A stretch of DNA of 64,000 bases, taken from contig CANLVD010000016.1 of NCBI GenBank assembly GCA_947494445.1, positions 1 through 64,000 of the forward strand, in the 5' to 3' direction. How positions within the stretch are numbered: the first letter of the stretch is position 1; each line of letters opens with the position of its first letter. The notes beneath the pieces were generated by a model. The model worked only from the letters and a program-made list of their open reading frames with translations, was not told the origin of the DNA and searched no databases. The position numbers were made by a program, and so were the translations under genes. This DNA comes from an uncultured Paracoccaceae bacterium. GTDB lineage: Bacteria > Pseudomonadota > Alphaproteobacteria > Rhodobacterales > Rhodobacteraceae. Positions 34,893-43,500 of the stretch are shown here, one piece after another.

Positions 34893-35972
34893 ATGAAACA
34901 CTGGACAAGAAATCTGGCACTGGCCACCGCGCTGAGCGCTTTGACCGCCCTGCCATCCTTTTCGGCCGAAACCATCAAGGCAGTTGTGATCGATGGCTAT
35001 CCGGCGCGTGCGCTTTGGGTCAAGGAGTTCACGGCCTTCTTCATCCCCGAGGTCGACAAGCGGCTGGCTGCAAATGGCAATTACGTCATGGACTGGCAGG
35101 AAAGCTATGGCGGTTCCATCGTCAAGCCCAAGGGCGTGTTGGAAGGGGTCAAGCTGGGACTTGGTGACATCGGGATCGTGACCACGATCTTTCATTCCTC
35201 GAAACTGCCCTCTCAGGCGATTGCTGCTGTGACACCGTTCGTGGCTGCGGATGCGCGTGCTGTTGCCAAGGCCGTCGATGAGATCGCCAAGGAATACCCC
35301 GCAATGCAAAACGAGTTCGAGAAGCAGAACCAGGTCTATCTGGCCACAGGCGTTGTGCTGGACACCTATCAGGTGTTTTCCAAGAACCTGATCTCGGGCC
35401 TGTCGGACATGGAAGGCAGCAAAGTGGCCGGCGCCGGCATGAACCTGCGCTATCTTGAGGGGATTGAGGGAGCTGCCGGAGTGCGTGGCGGTCTGACCGA
35501 TTTTTACAACATGCTGCAAACCGGTCTGGTGGATCACGCGATGCTGTGGCCCGAAGCTGCAAAGACCTTCAAGATCGCCGAAGTGGCACCCTACATGCTC
35601 AAGGCTGATCTCGGTGCGGTGAATTCCAAGACCATCACCGTCAACAAGGACTATTGGGACGGTCTGCCAGAAGAGGTCAAAGGCGTGTTGCAGGAGGTGG
35701 CCGTTGCTTATCGTGACCACGTGGCGGGCATCGCCATGGACCGCGCCGCTGCCAGCCGGGAGGCTTATGTCGCAGCAGGTGGCACCGTAGTCGACATGAG
35801 CGCTGAAGATCGCGCAGCATGGGCTGCGGCCATTCCCAACATCGCGGGCGAATGGGCAGACGGGCTGAACAGCAAGGGCGAGGCCGGGACGGACATGCTC
35901 AACGCCTATCTCGGCAAGCTAGAAGCATCGGGGTACACGGGCGTGCGTGACTGGACGATCGTGAGCAACTGA
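34893..35972 (+). CDS. TRAP transporter substrate-binding protein (DctP family)
   Basis: A 359-residue periplasmic binding protein with a Sec signal peptide (residues 1-23, ending PSFSA). The arginine expected to bind the carboxylate of the substrate is presumably within NLRYLEGIEG or nearby (about residues 185-194). TRAP systems use a sodium gradient, and DctP proteins capture organic acids; the ligand here is probably the acid degraded by the neighbouring enzymes. It is separated from the nitroreductase gene by 127 bases and from dctQ by 19. Confidence 0.92.
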   Translation: MKHWTRNLALATALSALTALPSFSAETIKAVVIDGYPARALWVKEFTAFFIPEVDKRLAANGNYVMDWQESYGGSIVKPKGVLEGVKLGLGDIGIVTTIFHSSKLPSQAIAAVTPFVAADARAVAKAVDEIAKEYPAMQNEFEKQNQVYLATGVVLDTYQVFSKNLISGLSDMEGSKVAGAGMNLRYLEGIEGAAGVRGGLTDFYNMLQTGLVDHAMLWPEAAKTFKIAEVAPYMLKADLGAVNSKTITVNKDYWDGLPEEVKGVLQEVAVAYRDHVAGIAMDRAAASREAYVAAGGTVVDMSAEDRAAWAAAIPNIAGEWADGLNSKGEAGTDMLNAYLGKLEASGYTGVRDWTIVSN

Positions 35973-35991
35973 GCCGCATTCGAGCGCATCG

Positions 35992-36522
35992 ATGTATCGC
36001 TATTACTCTTCTCTGGTCGCGGGCCTGACGCTTGCGGCCAGATATGTCTCCACCACCGCCAATGTCGTGGGCACGCTTGTGGTGCTGGGGCTGGTTGTGA
36101 TCGTGAACTACGACATCGTGGCGCGTGGCGTCTTCAACCTGCCGTTTCGCGGGGCCTATGAGGTCGTCCAGTTCTCCATGGTTCTGATCGTTTTCCTGCA
36201 ATTGCCAGATGTGATCCGGGTGGATCGGCTGACCCGCTCGGACGGATTGTTGTTCCTGATCGGTGACAAATATCCGTGTGCCGCAGCCGCCTTGCGTCGG
36301 ATCATCAACACCGGCTCGGCCATTATAATGACGCTGATCGCCATCGCGATTTTCCCGGAGTTTCTGGACATGTGGGAAACCAAGGACTTCTTTGGTGTGC
36401 CGGGCATCTTTACCGCGCCATGGTGGCCGATCAAGCTGACAATATTTTGCAGTGCAGCCCTGTGCGCGCTGATTTTTGCGTTGAAAGTGCTTGGCAGATC
36501 GGGATCGGATAAACCCACATGA
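35992..36522 (+). CDS. TRAP transporter small permease (DctQ family)
   Basis: A 176-residue membrane protein with four predicted helices (about residues 24-44, 58-76, 96-118 and 145-163). The motif DIVARGVFNLPFRGAYEVVQF is typical of DctQ. It partners the large permease dctM to anchor the binding protein. Overlaps dctM by 4 bases (ATGA) and starts 19 bases after dctP. Normal length. Confidence 0.92.
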   Translation: MYRYYSSLVAGLTLAARYVSTTANVVGTLVVLGLVVIVNYDIVARGVFNLPFRGAYEVVQFSMVLIVFLQLPDVIRVDRLTRSDGLLFLIGDKYPCAAAALRRIINTGSAIIMTLIAIAIFPEFLDMWETKDFFGVPGIFTAPWWPIKLTIFCSAALCALIFALKVLGRSGSDKPT

Positions 36523-37823
36523 CGCCTATTGAAATCGGTTCGGTCTCGGTCATTGCAATCATCATCCTGATCTACATCGGTGTCTATATTCCGGTTGCCC
36601 TGATCGGCGTCTCGTTCGTGTCGATCTGGCTGATGCGCGACAATTTTGATCTGGCGATGAACCTGTTGAAAATCGCTGTGGGCGACAGCGTGATGGAATA
36701 CACCTTCGCCACGGTTCCGCTTTTTACCTTCATGGGGCTGATCGTCTCGAAGGCCGGACTTGGGTCGGATATTTATGATGTGATGAGCACGGGCTTCCGG
36801 CGGGTCAAGGGTGGCATCGGCATGGCAACCGTCGGGGCCAATGCAGCCTTTGCCGCGGTAACAGGATCCTCAATCGCATCGGCGTCAGTATTTTCCAAAG
36901 TCTCTGTCCCGCAGATGCTGCACTATGGCTACAACCCGCGATTTGCCGTGGGGGTGGTCGCAGGATCATCGGTGCTCGGCATGATCATCCCGCCCTCTGC
37001 CATGCTGATCATCTATTCCTTCGTGGCCGAGCAATCGGTGGGAGAGATGTTTCTGGCAGGCATCATACCGGGACTGATGCTGGCGGTGGCCTATGTGGCG
37101 GCCATCTGGGCAATGGGGCGCTTCACACCCGGTTTCGTCGGCGGCAGACCTGCGGATGAATATGAACTGCTGCCCTGGTCCGAGATCGCCTCAAAAACCC
37201 TGCCGACCATCGGGTTGATCACCATCGTTCTGGGCGGCATCTACACCGGCTGGCTCACCCCGGTCGAGGCTGGTGCCGCAGGCGCGCTCGCCGGGCTTCT
37301 GATCGCACTTGTCCGGCGCAAGATCAGCTTGCGGGGCTTCTGGGAAGCCTTGCTTGAAACCGGCCACATCACGGCAACCATCCTGTTTCTGGTCACGGCA
37401 GCCTCCATTTACAGCCGGATGCTGGGTCTGGCCGGGCTGCCCAATGAGCTGGCCGATATTCTGGCAGGCAATCAGGCCAGCTTCTGGACCATCATGGCGC
37501 TTTACGTGATCATGATGCTGTTTCTGGGCACATTGCTGGACACGGCTTCCATCATTCTGATCGTCGTTCCGCTGTTTCTGCCATTGATCGAGCCGATGGG
37601 CATGAGCCTTGTCTGGTTCGGGATCGTGACCGTGGTCGGGGCAGAGATCGGGCTTTTGACCCCGCCGCTTGGCATCTCATGCTTTGTCATCAAGGCCACG
37701 CTCAACGACGATCGCATCAAGCTCAAGGATGTCTTTCTCGGGGCCTTGCCTTTTGCCGCCGTGATGCTGGCCGTCCTGATCCTGCTGATCGAATTTCCCA
37801 TCCTCAGCCTCGCCCTGTTGTAA
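36519..37823 (+). CDS. TRAP transporter large permease (DctM family)
   Basis: A 434-residue membrane protein with about 12 helices carrying substrate and sodium. Family motifs include TVPLFTFMGLIVSKAG and AVTGSSIASASVFSKVSVPQM near the first half, and ILIVVPLFLPLIEPMGM with TPPLGISCFVIKAT at the C-terminal half. Overlaps dctQ (ATGA) and precedes the dioxygenase by 12 bases, so the transporter and enzyme genes form one unit. Confidence 0.94.
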   Translation: MTPIEIGSVSVIAIIILIYIGVYIPVALIGVSFVSIWLMRDNFDLAMNLLKIAVGDSVMEYTFATVPLFTFMGLIVSKAGLGSDIYDVMSTGFRRVKGGIGMATVGANAAFAAVTGSSIASASVFSKVSVPQMLHYGYNPRFAVGVVAGSSVLGMIIPPSAMLIIYSFVAEQSVGEMFLAGIIPGLMLAVAYVAAIWAMGRFTPGFVGGRPADEYELLPWSEIASKTLPTIGLITIVLGGIYTGWLTPVEAGAAGALAGLLIALVRRKISLRGFWEALLETGHITATILFLVTAASIYSRMLGLAGLPNELADILAGNQASFWTIMALYVIMMLFLGTLLDTASIILIVVPLFLPLIEPMGMSLVWFGIVTVVGAEIGLLTPPLGISCFVIKATLNDDRIKLKDVFLGALPFAAVMLAVLILLIEFPILSLALL

Positions 37824-37835
37824 GGAGCCAGAACC

Positions 37836-38708
37836 ATGCGCAACGTGACCAAAGACAACATCTCGGATGTGTTCATGGGCTATATGGGGCCCGACGTGAA
37901 CCCGCGTCTGCGCGAGGTGATGCAGTCCCTGATCACCCACCTTCACGGTTTTGCCAAGGAGGTAAACCTGACCCATGAAGAATGGCAGACCGGCATCGCT
38001 TTCATGGAACGTGCGGGCGAGATATCAGACGCGGAACGGCATGAGTTCGTCCTATTGTCCGATGTTCTGGGCTTGTCCTCGCTTGTTGATATGATCAACA
38101 CCCGTTCTGAGGGGACATCATCAAGCGTTCTGGGGCCATTTCATATCTCGGGTGCGCCACCTCTGGCCATCGGGGGCGACATGAAGGGCGGTTTCGGCGG
38201 CGACGTGCTGGTGGCCGAAGGCATCGTTCGGGACACCAAGGGAGCCCCGATTGAGGGAGCAACGGTCGATATCTGGCAGACGGCACCCAACGGGCTTTAT
38301 TCCAGTCAGGATCCGGATCAGGACACCTATTCCTTCCACGGGCTTCAGACCACCGGGGCCGATGGGCGCTATGCCTTTACCACTGTGAAACCGGTTGAAT
38401 ACACCGTACCAACCGACGGACCGGTGGGCGATATCCTGAACGCCACCGGGCGCCACCCGTGGCGCCCCTCCCATCTGCATTTCATCGTCAAGGCAGATGG
38501 CTTCCGGTCACTGGTCACGGAAGTCTTTCCCGACGATGATCCCTATCTTGATCAGGACACGGTTTTTGGCGTGCGTGATGATCTGGTGATGTCCTATCGA
38601 AACATGCCTGCGGGCAGTTTTCCCGACGGGTTTGCGCTCTCTGGCATGGTGAACGAGCCCTATCTGCGGGTCGATTTCGATCTGGTTCTGGTGCCGTCGG
38701 AAGTTTAG
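37836..38708 (+). CDS. Intradiol ring-cleavage dioxygenase (hydroxyquinol/catechol 1,2-dioxygenase type)
   Basis: A 290-residue non-haem Fe(III) enzyme that cleaves catechol- or hydroxyquinol-like rings between the hydroxyls. An N-terminal helical dimerisation region (about residues 1-100) precedes the beta-sandwich. Candidate iron ligands are the Tyr in NGLYSSQDPDQ, the Tyr in YTVPTDGPVG, and the two His in RPSHLHFIV. The sequence pattern (EGTSSSVLGPFH, WQTAPNGLYSSQDP) suits hydroxyquinol or chlorocatechol dioxygenases better than protocatechuate enzymes. Its stop overlaps the convergent GntR gene by 4 bases. Confidence 0.88.
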   Translation: MRNVTKDNISDVFMGYMGPDVNPRLREVMQSLITHLHGFAKEVNLTHEEWQTGIAFMERAGEISDAERHEFVLLSDVLGLSSLVDMINTRSEGTSSSVLGPFHISGAPPLAIGGDMKGGFGGDVLVAEGIVRDTKGAPIEGATVDIWQTAPNGLYSSQDPDQDTYSFHGLQTTGADGRYAFTTVKPVEYTVPTDGPVGDILNATGRHPWRPSHLHFIVKADGFRSLVTEVFPDDDPYLDQDTVFGVRDDLVMSYRNMPAGSFPDGFALSGMVNEPYLRVDFDLVLVPSEV

Positions 38709-39391
38709 GAAAACTCGGTTCCGTCAAAGAGATCGGCAAGAAATGCACCGGTCTTGCGATAGTGACTGAGCAGATGATCCGAGGCCAGATCCGCATCACC
38801 GCTGATCGCGGCATCCATAATGTCGCGATGCTCGGAGGAGACGTCGCGGCGCTTGTACTGATCCGATTGCCCCGCCAGATAACGATAACGGATGTTCAGA
38901 TCGTAGAGCTGCGAGCAGAACTTGCGCAGGATCGGTCCCTCGCACAGCTCCAGCAGGGTCATGTGAAAGGCCTTGTGCAGATCTTCAAACGCCTCATCGC
39001 CCGACCCCTGACCACGGGTCATGTGGTGATGGCTCAAAACCACGCGCTCTTCCCAGGCCTGATTGCGCTTGGCAATGCTCTGTCGCAGGGCCATGTCCTC
39101 AAGCGCGCAGCGCAGGCCGAGGATTTCTTCGAAATTTTCACGGCTGATGGGCGATGCGCGAAACCCCCGCTGATCAATCCGCTCCACAAGATTGTCCGAG
39201 GTCAGAAGGCTCAACGCTTCGCGGATCGGCGATGCACCGGTTTCCAGCCTTTTGCGCAATCCCTCGATCTTCAGCTTCTCACCGGGCCCTATCACGCCGG
39301 TCACAATCATCCGGCGCAGCATCATGTAGGTCCGATGGGTGGCTGACTGATCGCCGCTGCCGGACAAGGATTTGGTCGGATCAAAGTTCAT
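38705..39391 (-). CDS. GntR family regulator, FadR/FCD type
   Basis: A 228-residue repressor-type protein. The winged helix-turn-helix occupies residues about 20-85 (ASPIREALSLLTSDNLVE near the recognition helix), followed by an all-helical FCD ligand-binding domain; metal-binding His residues may include those in LHKAFHMT and SEHRDIMDA. The start could also be the GTG at 39415. It is convergent with the FAH-nitroreductase-TRAP-dioxygenase operon. Matching palindromes upstream of its own gene and of that operon indicate it controls both, with an acid intermediate as probable effector. Confidence 0.9.
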   Translation of the reverse strand: MNFDPTKSLSGSGDQSATHRTYMMLRRMIVTGVIGPGEKLKIEGLRKRLETGASPIREALSLLTSDNLVERIDQRGFRASPISRENFEEILGLRCALEDMALRQSIAKRNQAWEERVVLSHHHMTRGQGSGDEAFEDLHKAFHMTLLELCEGPILRKFCSQLYDLNIRYRYLAGQSDQYKRRDVSSEHRDIMDAAISGDADLASDHLLSHYRKTGAFLADLFDGTEFS

Positions 39392-39399
39392 GAGGCAAG

Positions 39400-39411
39400 A
39401 ATATCGATATT
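39400..39411. promoter_or_regulatory. Palindrome upstream of the GntR gene, likely autoregulatory operator
   Basis: AATATCGATATT is a perfect 12-base palindrome lying 9 bases upstream of the ATG at 39391. The same motif, with one mismatch, occurs upstream of the catabolic operon at 33176-33187, which is good evidence for a shared regulator. Confidence 0.6.
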
Positions 39412-39594
39412 TCACCCAATAACAATAGAAACGACTGCGCGGCCTTGCCCAAAATCATACTTCCCTTTCCACTTCTTGGCCAAAATATCCCGGGGGTCCG
39501 GGGGTTGGCCCTCGGCTTGCTGAAATCAGCACAAGACACCGGCGATCAAGCCTTTATAACTCGAAGCGCACAGGGGCGAACCGGAGGGGTGGAT

Positions 39595-42417
39595 ATGAGC
39601 GAGACATTTGGCAAGGGACATCACCTGCATCTGATCGATGGGTCTGCGTTCATCTTCCGGGCCTTCCATGCCCTGCCACCGCTCACGCGCAAATCCGACG
39701 GGCTGCCAATCGGTGCGGTGTCGGGCTTTTGCAACATGCTCTACAAGATGGTCGAGGACAATCACGGCCCCGATGCGCCCACCCATGTGGCGGTGATTTT
39801 CGACAAGGGCAGTCATACTTTCCGCAATGACCTTTATGACCAGTACAAGGCCAACCGTGACGCCATGCCCGAGGATCTGCGTCCGCAGATCCCGCTGACC
39901 CGGGACGCCACCCGCGCCTTCAACATCGCCTGCATCGAAAAGGAGGGATATGAGGCAGATGACATCATAGCCACCTACGCCCGCGAAGCGCGTGAGGCTG
40001 GTGCACGTGTCACCATCATCTCATCTGACAAGGACCTGATGCAGCTGGTCGGCGGCGGGGTCGAGATGTTCGATGCCATGAAGAACGCGCGCCTTGGACC
40101 CGAAGAGGTCGAAGCGAAATTCGGCGTCGGCCCGGAGCGCGTGATCGACGTACAGGCCCTTGCCGGTGACAGTGTCGACAATATCCCCGGCGCGCCGGGG
40201 ATCGGGATCAAGACGGCAGCCCTGCTGATCAATGAGTATGGTGATCTGGATACGCTTCTGGAACGCGCCTCCGAGATCAAGCAGCCAAAACGGCGTGAGA
40301 CGCTCATCGAGAATGCAGATCAGATCCGTCTTTCGCGCACGCTGGTGACCCTTGACCAGAACACACCTGATCTTGAGCCGCTGGACAGCCTTGATCTGCG
40401 CGCACCCGTGGCCAAAGACTTGCTGGGTTTTCTGGCCGAGATGGAATTCCGCACGTTGACCAAGCGTGTGGCAGATGCACTCGGTGCGGAGGCCCCGGTG
40501 ATCGAAGAGGTCGCCCAGAGCGGGGCATCGAGCCCCGCGCAGGGCGGCGCGGACGAGACCGCGCTGCGCGCTGCGATCGATGCAAGCACGTATGAAACGA
40601 TCCATGATGCGGCAGCGCTTGAGACATGGATCGAGCGCATCTATGCGCGCGGTTGGGTCGCGGTCGATACCGAGACCACCGGTCTTGACGAAATGCGCGC
40701 CGATCTGGTCGGCATCTCGCTGGCGGTCGAGGTTGGCGAGGCCTGCTATGTTCCCCTTGCCCATGTGGAAGGCGAAGGTGATCTTCTGGGGGCAGCCACT
40801 CCTGCGCCGGGACAAATGGCGCTGGACGAGGCCTTGGCGCTTCTGAAGCCGGTTTTCGAGGATCCGGCGATCCTCAAGATCGGGCAGAACATGAAATACG
40901 ACCTGAAGATCTTTGCGCGCTATGGCGTTGACGTGGCACCCATCGCCGACACAATGCTGATGTCCTATGCGCTGCATGCAGGTGAGCACAATCACGGCAT
41001 GGACACCCTGTCCGAGCGGTATCTTGGCCATGCGCCGATCCCGATCAAATCGCTTCTGGGCACCGGCAAATCCCAGATCACCTTCGATAAGGTGCCAGTG
41101 GCCGAGGCCACGCCCTATGCCGCCGAGGATGCCGACATTACCCTGCGCTTGTGGAAGCTTTTCGCACCGAAGCTGCATGTCACCAAGGTGACCAGGGTCT
41201 ATGAGACGATGGAACGCCCGCTGGTGCCCGTACTGGCCGAAATGGAGATGACCGGCATCAAGGTCGATCGCGATCACCTGAGCCGCATGTCAAATGCCTT
41301 TGCCCAGAAAATGGCAGGTCTGGAGGCGGAAATTCACGAGTTGGCCGGCCGGTCGTTCAACGTCGGCTCGCCCAAGCAACTGGGCGAGATCCTGTTTGAC
41401 GAGATGGCGATCCCGGGCGGCAAGAAGGGCAAGACAGGCGCCTATGCCACGGGTGCTGATGTGCTGGAGGGACTGGCGGCTGAGGGGCATGATCTGCCTG
41501 CACGCGTGCTGGACTGGCGGCAATTGTCCAAGTTGAAATCGACCTACACGGATGCCTTGCAGGAACACATTCACCCCGAGACGGGCAGGGTGCACACGTC
41601 CTATTCCATTGCCGGGGCGAACACCGGTCGTCTGGCCTCGACCGATCCGAACCTGCAGAACATCCCCGTGCGCACGGAGGAGGGCCGCCGCATCCGCGAG
41701 GCCTTTGTTCCGGCAGATGATCATGTGCTGGTCAGTCTGGATTACAGCCAGATCGAACTGCGCATACTTGCTCATATCGCCGGGATCGACAGTCTGAAAC
41801 AGGCATTTCTCGATGGCCATGACATCCATGCGATGACAGCGTCCGAGATGTTTGATGTTCCCATTGAGGGCATGGATCCAATGATCCGCAGACAAGCCAA
41901 GGCGATCAATTTCGGGGTGATCTACGGCATCTCGGCCTTTGGGCTTGCCAACAACCTGCGCATTCCGCGCGACGAGGCCAAGGGCTTCATAGACCGCTAT
42001 TTCGAGCGGTTCCCGGGCATTCGTGAATACATGGATGACACGGTGGCTTTCGCCAAGGAGCATGGCTATGTCCAGACGCTTTTTGGCCGGAAGATCCACA
42101 CGCCCGAGATCAATGCCAAAGGGCCGCGCTCGGGCTTTGCATGGCGGGCAGCGATCAATGCTCCCATTCAGGGCACGGCTGCCGATGTGATCCGCCGTGC
42201 CATGATCCGGGTGCCGGATGCCATCAGCGACCTGCCGGCCAAGATGCTGTTGCAGGTCCATGATGAACTGGTCTTCGAGGTGCGCAAGGATGCCGTTGAC
42301 CAGACCATCGACGCCGTGCGCGATGTGATGGAAAACGCGGCTGATCCGGCGGTGCGGCTGGACGTCCCGCTGACGGTGGATGCAGGTCAGGGCATGAACT
42401 GGGCCGAGGCGCATTGA
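39595..42417 (+). CDS. polA: DNA polymerase I
   Basis: A 940-residue three-domain PolA for Okazaki-fragment processing and repair. The 5'-3' exonuclease occupies about residues 5-290. The 3'-5' proofreading domain keeps the acidic pair in VAVDTETTGLDE (about residue 357). The polymerase domain has motif A DYSQIELRILAHI, motif B RRQAKAINFGVIYGIS and motif C VHDELVFEV. The start is the ATG at 39595 with CGGAGGGG upstream; an open extension to 39445 has no such signal. A long GC-rich hairpin lies just past the stop. Confidence 0.97.
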   Translation: MSETFGKGHHLHLIDGSAFIFRAFHALPPLTRKSDGLPIGAVSGFCNMLYKMVEDNHGPDAPTHVAVIFDKGSHTFRNDLYDQYKANRDAMPEDLRPQIPLTRDATRAFNIACIEKEGYEADDIIATYAREAREAGARVTIISSDKDLMQLVGGGVEMFDAMKNARLGPEEVEAKFGVGPERVIDVQALAGDSVDNIPGAPGIGIKTAALLINEYGDLDTLLERASEIKQPKRRETLIENADQIRLSRTLVTLDQNTPDLEPLDSLDLRAPVAKDLLGFLAEMEFRTLTKRVADALGAEAPVIEEVAQSGASSPAQGGADETALRAAIDASTYETIHDAAALETWIERIYARGWVAVDTETTGLDEMRADLVGISLAVEVGEACYVPLAHVEGEGDLLGAATPAPGQMALDEALALLKPVFEDPAILKIGQNMKYDLKIFARYGVDVAPIADTMLMSYALHAGEHNHGMDTLSERYLGHAPIPIKSLLGTGKSQITFDKVPVAEATPYAAEDADITLRLWKLFAPKLHVTKVTRVYETMERPLVPVLAEMEMTGIKVDRDHLSRMSNAFAQKMAGLEAEIHELAGRSFNVGSPKQLGEILFDEMAIPGGKKGKTGAYATGADVLEGLAAEGHDLPARVLDWRQLSKLKSTYTDALQEHIHPETGRVHTSYSIAGANTGRLASTDPNLQNIPVRTEEGRRIREAFVPADDHVLVSLDYSQIELRILAHIAGIDSLKQAFLDGHDIHAMTASEMFDVPIEGMDPMIRRQAKAINFGVIYGISAFGLANNLRIPRDEAKGFIDRYFERFPGIREYMDDTVAFAKEHGYVQTLFGRKIHTPEINAKGPRSGFAWRAAINAPIQGTAADVIRRAMIRVPDAISDLPAKMLLQVHDELVFEVRKDAVDQTIDAVRDVMENAADPAVRLDVPLTVDAGQGMNWAEAH

Positions 42418-42445
42418 TCCGCTGGGTGATCGGTTGACAATCTCA

Positions 42446-42484
42446 CCGCCCCGCCCTGGACGTGGGGGACCAGGGGCGGGGCGG
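42446..42484. terminator. GC-rich hairpin between polA and the convergent lipoprotein gene
   Basis: CCGCCCCGCCCTGG (42446-42459) pairs with CCAGGGGCGGGGCGG (42470-42484), giving 14 base pairs with one bulged G and a 10-base loop. It lies 29 bases after the polA stop. No T-run follows, so it may work as a transcription block for the two convergent genes rather than a classical terminator. Confidence 0.5.
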
Positions 42485-42561
42485 GGTCTCGGGCCACTGG
42501 GGTGGCCGGAGATGGCAGTCGGTTCGGGGGTGAATGACCTTGCGACTGCCCTAGGGGGTGA

Positions 42562-43359
42562 TCAGTCGTGGCCGTAATAGGTGCCGCTGAGGGTAACATC
42601 CGTGCCATCGACGCTGCCCTCTCCCGTGAAAGTGCCGCCGATGCCTTCTGCATTTGGCCCGAAGAAGTTGCCTGAGGCTGAGCCCGAGAAGCCATCCACC
42701 TGAACGCTCTCGATCCCCGCACTGATCTGATTGCCCGCGATTTGTCCGTCACTGAGGCTGATGGACAAACCGCCACCTGTGAACACGGTTCCGAAAACCT
42801 GATCTGTGTTGAAATTCGCCACGATGGAAAATGCACCTTCGGTCATATTGCCCGAACCGTCTTCGCTGGCGGCACTCAGGATGGAAACACCACCATATCC
42901 GGCCAGACCACCTCTGGAATTCATGACATTCTGTGGCGTGGCTGCTCCCACAACACCAAAGGTGTGGCGCAAGGCCAGTGGGTGCTGATCCTCAATCATG
43001 ATGAGTGCGTGATGGGTTGTGTCGCCATCCATGACCCGCAACGTGACATCCATCGGACCTAGGGTGCCGATAAAGCCGTCAGCCACCTCGTCAAACGTCA
43101 AGACTGTCTGATCGCCGTCGCTGGTGAATTGCAGTTGGGTTTCGTTCAGCCGGGTTATGGTCCCGTTGCGCAGACCGGACTCGTGCCCGTCGGACGATAC
43201 CGAATGAGTGGAGCCGTTCATGGCAAAGGTTTCGCCTGTTGCAGCCGATGACGCGCCCACAGGATCGGCGAAAGGCGAAATCCCTGACGTGCCCGACCCG
43301 CCGGAACAGGCGGCAAGCCCGATCAGTGCGACAGGAAGAAGAAAAGTTGAACGTGCCAT
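42562..43359 (-). CDS. TbpB-like surface lipoprotein, putative
   Basis: A 265-residue lipoprotein. The signal peptide ends in the lipobox LAAC with the modified Cys at residue 18. The C-terminal third (VDGFSGSASGNFFGPNAEGIGGTFTGEG region, about residues 222-253) has the pattern of transferrin-binding-protein-B-like beta barrels (GNFFGPNAEGIGGTF and similar). The rest is rich in Gly, Ser, Thr and Asp without recognisable catalytic residues. It is probably exported to the outer membrane. A role in metal or haem uptake is suggested by the fold only, and no transporter is adjacent. Confidence 0.7.
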   Translation of the reverse strand: MARSTFLLPVALIGLAACSGGSGTSGISPFADPVGASSAATGETFAMNGSTHSVSSDGHESGLRNGTITRLNETQLQFTSDGDQTVLTFDEVADGFIGTLGPMDVTLRVMDGDTTHHALIMIEDQHPLALRHTFGVVGAATPQNVMNSRGGLAGYGGVSILSAASEDGSGNMTEGAFSIVANFNTDQVFGTVFTGGGLSISLSDGQIAGNQISAGIESVQVDGFSGSASGNFFGPNAEGIGGTFTGEGSVDGTDVTLSGTYYGHD

Positions 43360-43461
43360 TTTTGGTGCCCCCCGAAATGAGTTGTATGCTCATGGGTCGG
43401 AGGACGGGCGCGGTTGGTTCAATCTTTTCCCGCAGCATCCCGGGGATGAGCAGATGCGAGC

Positions 43462-43490
43462 GCCGGGTCCTGTTTTAAACAGGGCCCGGC
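43462..43490. repeat. Inverted repeat downstream of the RND permease
   Basis: GCCGGGTCCTGTTT followed closely by AAACAGGGCCCGGC is an almost perfect palindrome with one G-T wobble and a very short loop. It lies 11 bases past the permease stop and could terminate the operon, though the transcript has no U-run after it. Confidence 0.5.
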
Positions 43491-43500
43491 TGTACTTGGC

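Noticed and set aside
42446-42484. GC-rich hairpin after polA as a mobile-element end or recombination site
   Set aside because: It lies between convergent genes with no transposase, flanking repeat or integrase, so a transcription block is the simpler reading.
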